34,193 nt of DNA. It comes from Lobulomyces angularis. Taxonomy: Eukaryota; Chytridiomycota; Chytridiomycetes; Lobulomycetales; Lobulomycetaceae. The position numbers and the translations under genes were made by a program. Below, piece after piece: positions 33,930 through 34,193 of the stretch (positions are counted from its first letter, which is position 1; each line of letters opens with the position of its first letter). The stretch lies in assembly GCA_027604685.1 (NCBI GenBank), contig JADHYX010000229.1:1-34193 (forward strand), given 5' to 3'. The notes below the pieces were generated by a model. It ran no database searches and was not told the DNA's origin. It saw only the letters and a list, made by a program, of their open reading frames with translations.

Positions 33930-34177
33930 TTAAAGTTGAGAAATAATTTTTAAATTAAATAACTTAAATCTGAGTAAAGTTTCACTTTTCCCCAAAATTT
34001 CTAACGTTTTACAAATATCTATTCCAACATCTGAACAAGTGATAACTTTTCTCAAGCATTTTGCCACAGCGGAAAATTTCAGAGGTGATGATTTTAATTT
34101 TGATTTTAGGTCAGTTTCGTTAAAGTTTTTTTCATCTATGGTCATAAGAAGAGAATTTAATGGTTTAAAAGTTTGGA
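33930..34177 (-). CDS. Last exon of an unidentified gene, cut by the right window edge
   Basis: On the minus strand a long pyrimidine run ending in TAG (34180-34178) precedes an open frame of 82 complete codons plus a split codon, ending in TAA at 33930-33932. The shape is that of a terminal exon. The peptide is helical, with AVAKCLRKVITCSDVGIDICKTLEILGK and a hydrophobic end (FKLFNLKIISQL). I do not recognise it. An ATG lies in frame at 34145, so a short complete protein is possible, but the strong acceptor just upstream favours a spliced exon. Confidence 0.5.
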
Positions 34178-34193
34178 CTAAAAAAAAAAAAAA

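Noticed and set aside
1..34193. tRNA, rRNA, spliceosomal RNA genes and CRISPR arrays
   Set aside because: Visual search for A/B-box and T-loop patterns, U6-type motifs and spaced repeats found nothing convincing. A covariance-model scan would be decisive.

Overview
This window looks like nuclear DNA of a compact, very AT-rich early-diverging fungus. The lineage is inferred from its genes. A Zn2Cys6 regulator with a fungal-specific middle domain, a verprolin/WIP-type protein and an SLX9-type protein point to a fungus. A DUF4515/BBOF1-like coiled-coil protein of the basal-body type and a WNK kinase, which to my knowledge is missing from yeasts and most Dikarya, suggest a zoosporic (chytrid-, Rozella- or aphelid-like) species. 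The standard genetic code works throughout. Genes are cut by many short GT-AG introns, mostly 40-60 nt with a few of 90-215 nt. I could thread twelve complete gene models with about 73 introns, and every exon junction keeps the reading frame. Most open reading frames here are therefore exons, not genes.

Left part: 1-1447 (-) holds the decayed N-terminal part of a probable Fanzor (eukaryotic TnpB-like) element running off the left edge. Next come, on +, a verprolin/WIP-like actin regulator (1415-2796), a RanBP2-type zinc-finger, coiled-coil, C-tail-anchored protein (3186-5272) and the BBOF1-like protein (5459-7219). On - follow a divergent Wee1/Myt1-like kinase (7597-9540) and SLX9 (9992-10535), which shares a 93-bp divergent promoter with a small basic protein (10629-11105, +).

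Middle: 11346-15729 (-) looks like two or three separate genes but threads as one 10-exon gene for a 1314-residue type II membrane glycosyltransferase. It has a signal anchor, an acidic stem, a GT-A-like domain, a GT77/Nucleotid_trans-like domain and then a second diverged copy of the GT-A-like domain. This is the most unusual locus. It is divergent to a 13-exon Zn2Cys6 transcription factor (15942-18578, +). Facing that is a 1589-residue ankyrin/AT-hook protein resembling Hos4 of the Set3 deacetylase complex (18959-23880, -), whose RS-rich N-terminus could be mistaken for a separate gene.

Right part: after a 1.7-kb AT-rich gap come a CorA-type Mg2+ transporter (25621-27569, -), divergent to a Yos9/OS-9-like ER-associated degradation lectin (27991-29931, +). 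A complete WNK kinase with an OSR1_C/PASK-binding-type domain (30527-33724, +) follows, and the last exon of an unidentified - strand gene (33930-34177) ends the window. The genes do not form one pathway. Themes are actin and flagellar cytoskeleton, chromatin and ribosome biogenesis, the secretory pathway (glycosylation, ERAD) and ion homeostasis (CorA, WNK). All functional calls rest on motifs read by eye; no database search was run.
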